From Saprospiraceae bacterium (GTDB lineage Bacteria > Bacteroidota > Bacteroidia > Chitinophagales > Saprospiraceae): a stretch of DNA of 64,000 nucleotides. Numbering within the stretch: the first letter of the stretch is position 1; each line of letters begins with the position of its first letter. The notes beneath the pieces were generated by a model that was not told the origin of the DNA, did not search any database, and saw only the letters and a program-made list of their open reading frames with translations. The stretch lies in assembly GCA_029212405.1 (NCBI GenBank), contig JARGNR010000011.1, forward strand, positions 1 through 64,000, written 5' to 3'. This document shows positions 62,991 through 64,000 of the stretch, one piece after another. Position numbers and translations under genes: made by a program.

Positions 62991-64000
62991 GTGATTAACG
63001 AAATAACATTTCAATATCCATCTTGGTACATCGTTTTATGTGTCTTATTAGGCCTCATTTATGCTGGAGCCTTATACTATAAGGATGATAAATTTTCAGA
63101 ATCACCTGGCTGGTCAAAGTGGGTGATGGCTTTCTTACGAATGCTGGCAGTAACTGGTATTTCTTTGTTATTGCTCACTCCATTGATTAAGACCATTTCT
63201 GAAGATGTCAAACAACCCATTGTAATTATTGGGGAAGATAACTCTCAATCGATAGTAGCGAATCTAACGCCTGAAGCCACAGATGCGAAAAAGGCAGAAA
63301 TCAACCAAATTGCGGAGAGTCTTGAAGAAAAGTATGAAGTTAAACGCTTGGTGTTTGGAGATAAAATTGAAAATGGTGCAGTAGATAGCTTTTCCAGTAA
63401 GGTGACGAACTTGTCAGAGTCGATGGAATATATCTATGATAATTTTGGAGATCAAAACCTAGGGGCTATAATCTTAAGCACAGATGGGATTTATAATGAA
63501 GGGAAGAACCCCCTATATTCAAACATAAATTTTACAGCACCTGTATACATTGTAGCACAAGGAGATACAACGATTCAAAAAGATCTTTTAATTAAAAATG
63601 TGTTCAATAACAAGATTGCATATTTAGGGGATAAGTTTTCAATCCAAGTGGACATAAGTGCAAAGAACTGTATAGGAAACTCTTCTACATTGTCTGTGTC
63701 AAAGGTGGATGGAAGCAATGTAAAGAGACTCCAGTCTGAACCTATCCGAATCAATAAGGATAATTATTTTAATACCTCTGAAATCATCCTAGATGCAAAT
63801 ACAGTAGGCTTGAATAAATATAGAGTGGCGATTTCACCCGTAAACGGAGAAGTATCCAAAGCAAATAATTATAAAGATATATTTATTGAAGTATTGGATG
63901 CTAGACAGAAAATTGTGTTGTTGGCGAATGCGCCACATCCTGATTTATCAGCGATGAAGTCCTTGATTACAACCAATAAAAATTATGAAGTGAATATTCA
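62991..64000 (+). CDS. VWA-like multi-domain membrane protein, truncated by window end
   Basis: An open frame from GTG at 62991 runs to the window end (336 codons) with no stop. Two N-terminal membrane helices (about 10-28 and 43-62: IVLCVLLGLIYAGALYY, MAFLRMLAVTGISLLLL) are followed by a von Willebrand factor A-like region (PIVIIGEDNSQSIV at about 75-88 and AIILSTDGIYNEG near 160). A beta-rich part follows. The metal site DxSxS is seen only in altered form (EDNSQS). Similar Bacteroidota proteins are large membrane proteins near BatA/BatB clusters; the function is unknown. Confidence 0.78.
   Translation, partial: MINEITFQYPSWYIVLCVLLGLIYAGALYYKDDKFSESPGWSKWVMAFLRMLAVTGISLLLLTPLIKTISEDVKQPIVIIGEDNSQSIVANLTPEATDAKKAEINQIAESLEEKYEVKRLVFGDKIENGAVDSFSSKVTNLSESMEYIYDNFGDQNLGAIILSTDGIYNEGKNPLYSNINFTAPVYIVAQGDTTIQKDLLIKNVFNNKIAYLGDKFSIQVDISAKNCIGNSSTLSVSKVDGSNVKRLQSEPIRINKDNYFNTSEIILDANTVGLNKYRVAISPVNGEVSKANNYKDIFIEVLDARQKIVLLANAPHPDLSAMKSLITTNKNYEVNI

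Noticed and set aside
1-64000. tRNA, rRNA, CRISPR arrays and insertion sequences
   Set aside because: No cloverleaf-type sequence, regularly spaced repeat array or transposase frame was found on reading both strands.

Overview
The window looks like a chromosomal segment of an AT-rich member of the Bacteroidota, most likely a Saprospiria-type marine or sediment bacterium. Evidence for this: several secreted proteins end in type IX secretion (T9SS) type A sorting domains; there is an ECF sigma/FecR/TonB-dependent receptor operon with an STN domain, paired DUF1800/DUF1501 genes, a DUF5723 protein and a LytTR/His_kinase pair; several genes start with GTG or TTG; Shine-Dalgarno sites are weak; and promoters resemble TTG-N19-TAnnTTTG. 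The species assignment is inference. No rRNA, tRNA, CRISPR array, intact insertion sequence or prophage was seen.

Layout: 1-8 kb holds a truncated CotH-family gene, recN, a pseudouridine synthase, a GNAT acetyltransferase, a TMEM220-like membrane protein, a lipoprotein and a short-form carB. 8-12 kb is a DUF1800-DUF1501-T9SS protein set. 12.2-14.5 kb (minus) pairs a GrpE-like small protein with a one-pass membrane protein of unknown function. 14.7-19.7 kb holds an M1 peptidase, a membrane protein, TonB and a T9SS surface protein. 19.7-28.6 kb (minus) holds a PA0069-type radical SAM protein, a small membrane protein, a gap with dyad repeats and an RHS-like coding remnant, a LytTR response regulator with its histidine kinase, and a large modular M4 peptidase. 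29.3-33.7 kb (minus) holds a flippase and a tightly overlapping DoxX/DUF2071/methyltransferase/membrane/HD cluster. recQ follows on the plus strand.

35.9-42.0 kb (minus) is the most coherent system. An ECF sigma factor, a FecR anti-sigma factor and an STN-type TonB-dependent receptor are followed, 5 nt and then 1 nt apart, by a predicted pyrroline-2-carboxylate reductase and a trans-3-hydroxy-L-proline dehydratase (Cys/Thr active site). This suggests signal-controlled uptake coupled to 3-hydroxyproline conversion to proline. A second ECF factor with a small anti-sigma-like protein, a BtuF-like protein, a GH3-family protein and a 1844-residue alpha-2-macroglobulin follow.

51.5-64 kb holds an LEA-like lipoprotein, a beta-CASP hydrolase, a lipoprotein/DUF5723/CotH operon, pabB and pabC, a polyphosphate-glucokinase-like ROK protein, a three-gene operon with two secreted cyclophilins, and the start of a VWA-like membrane protein cut by the window end.
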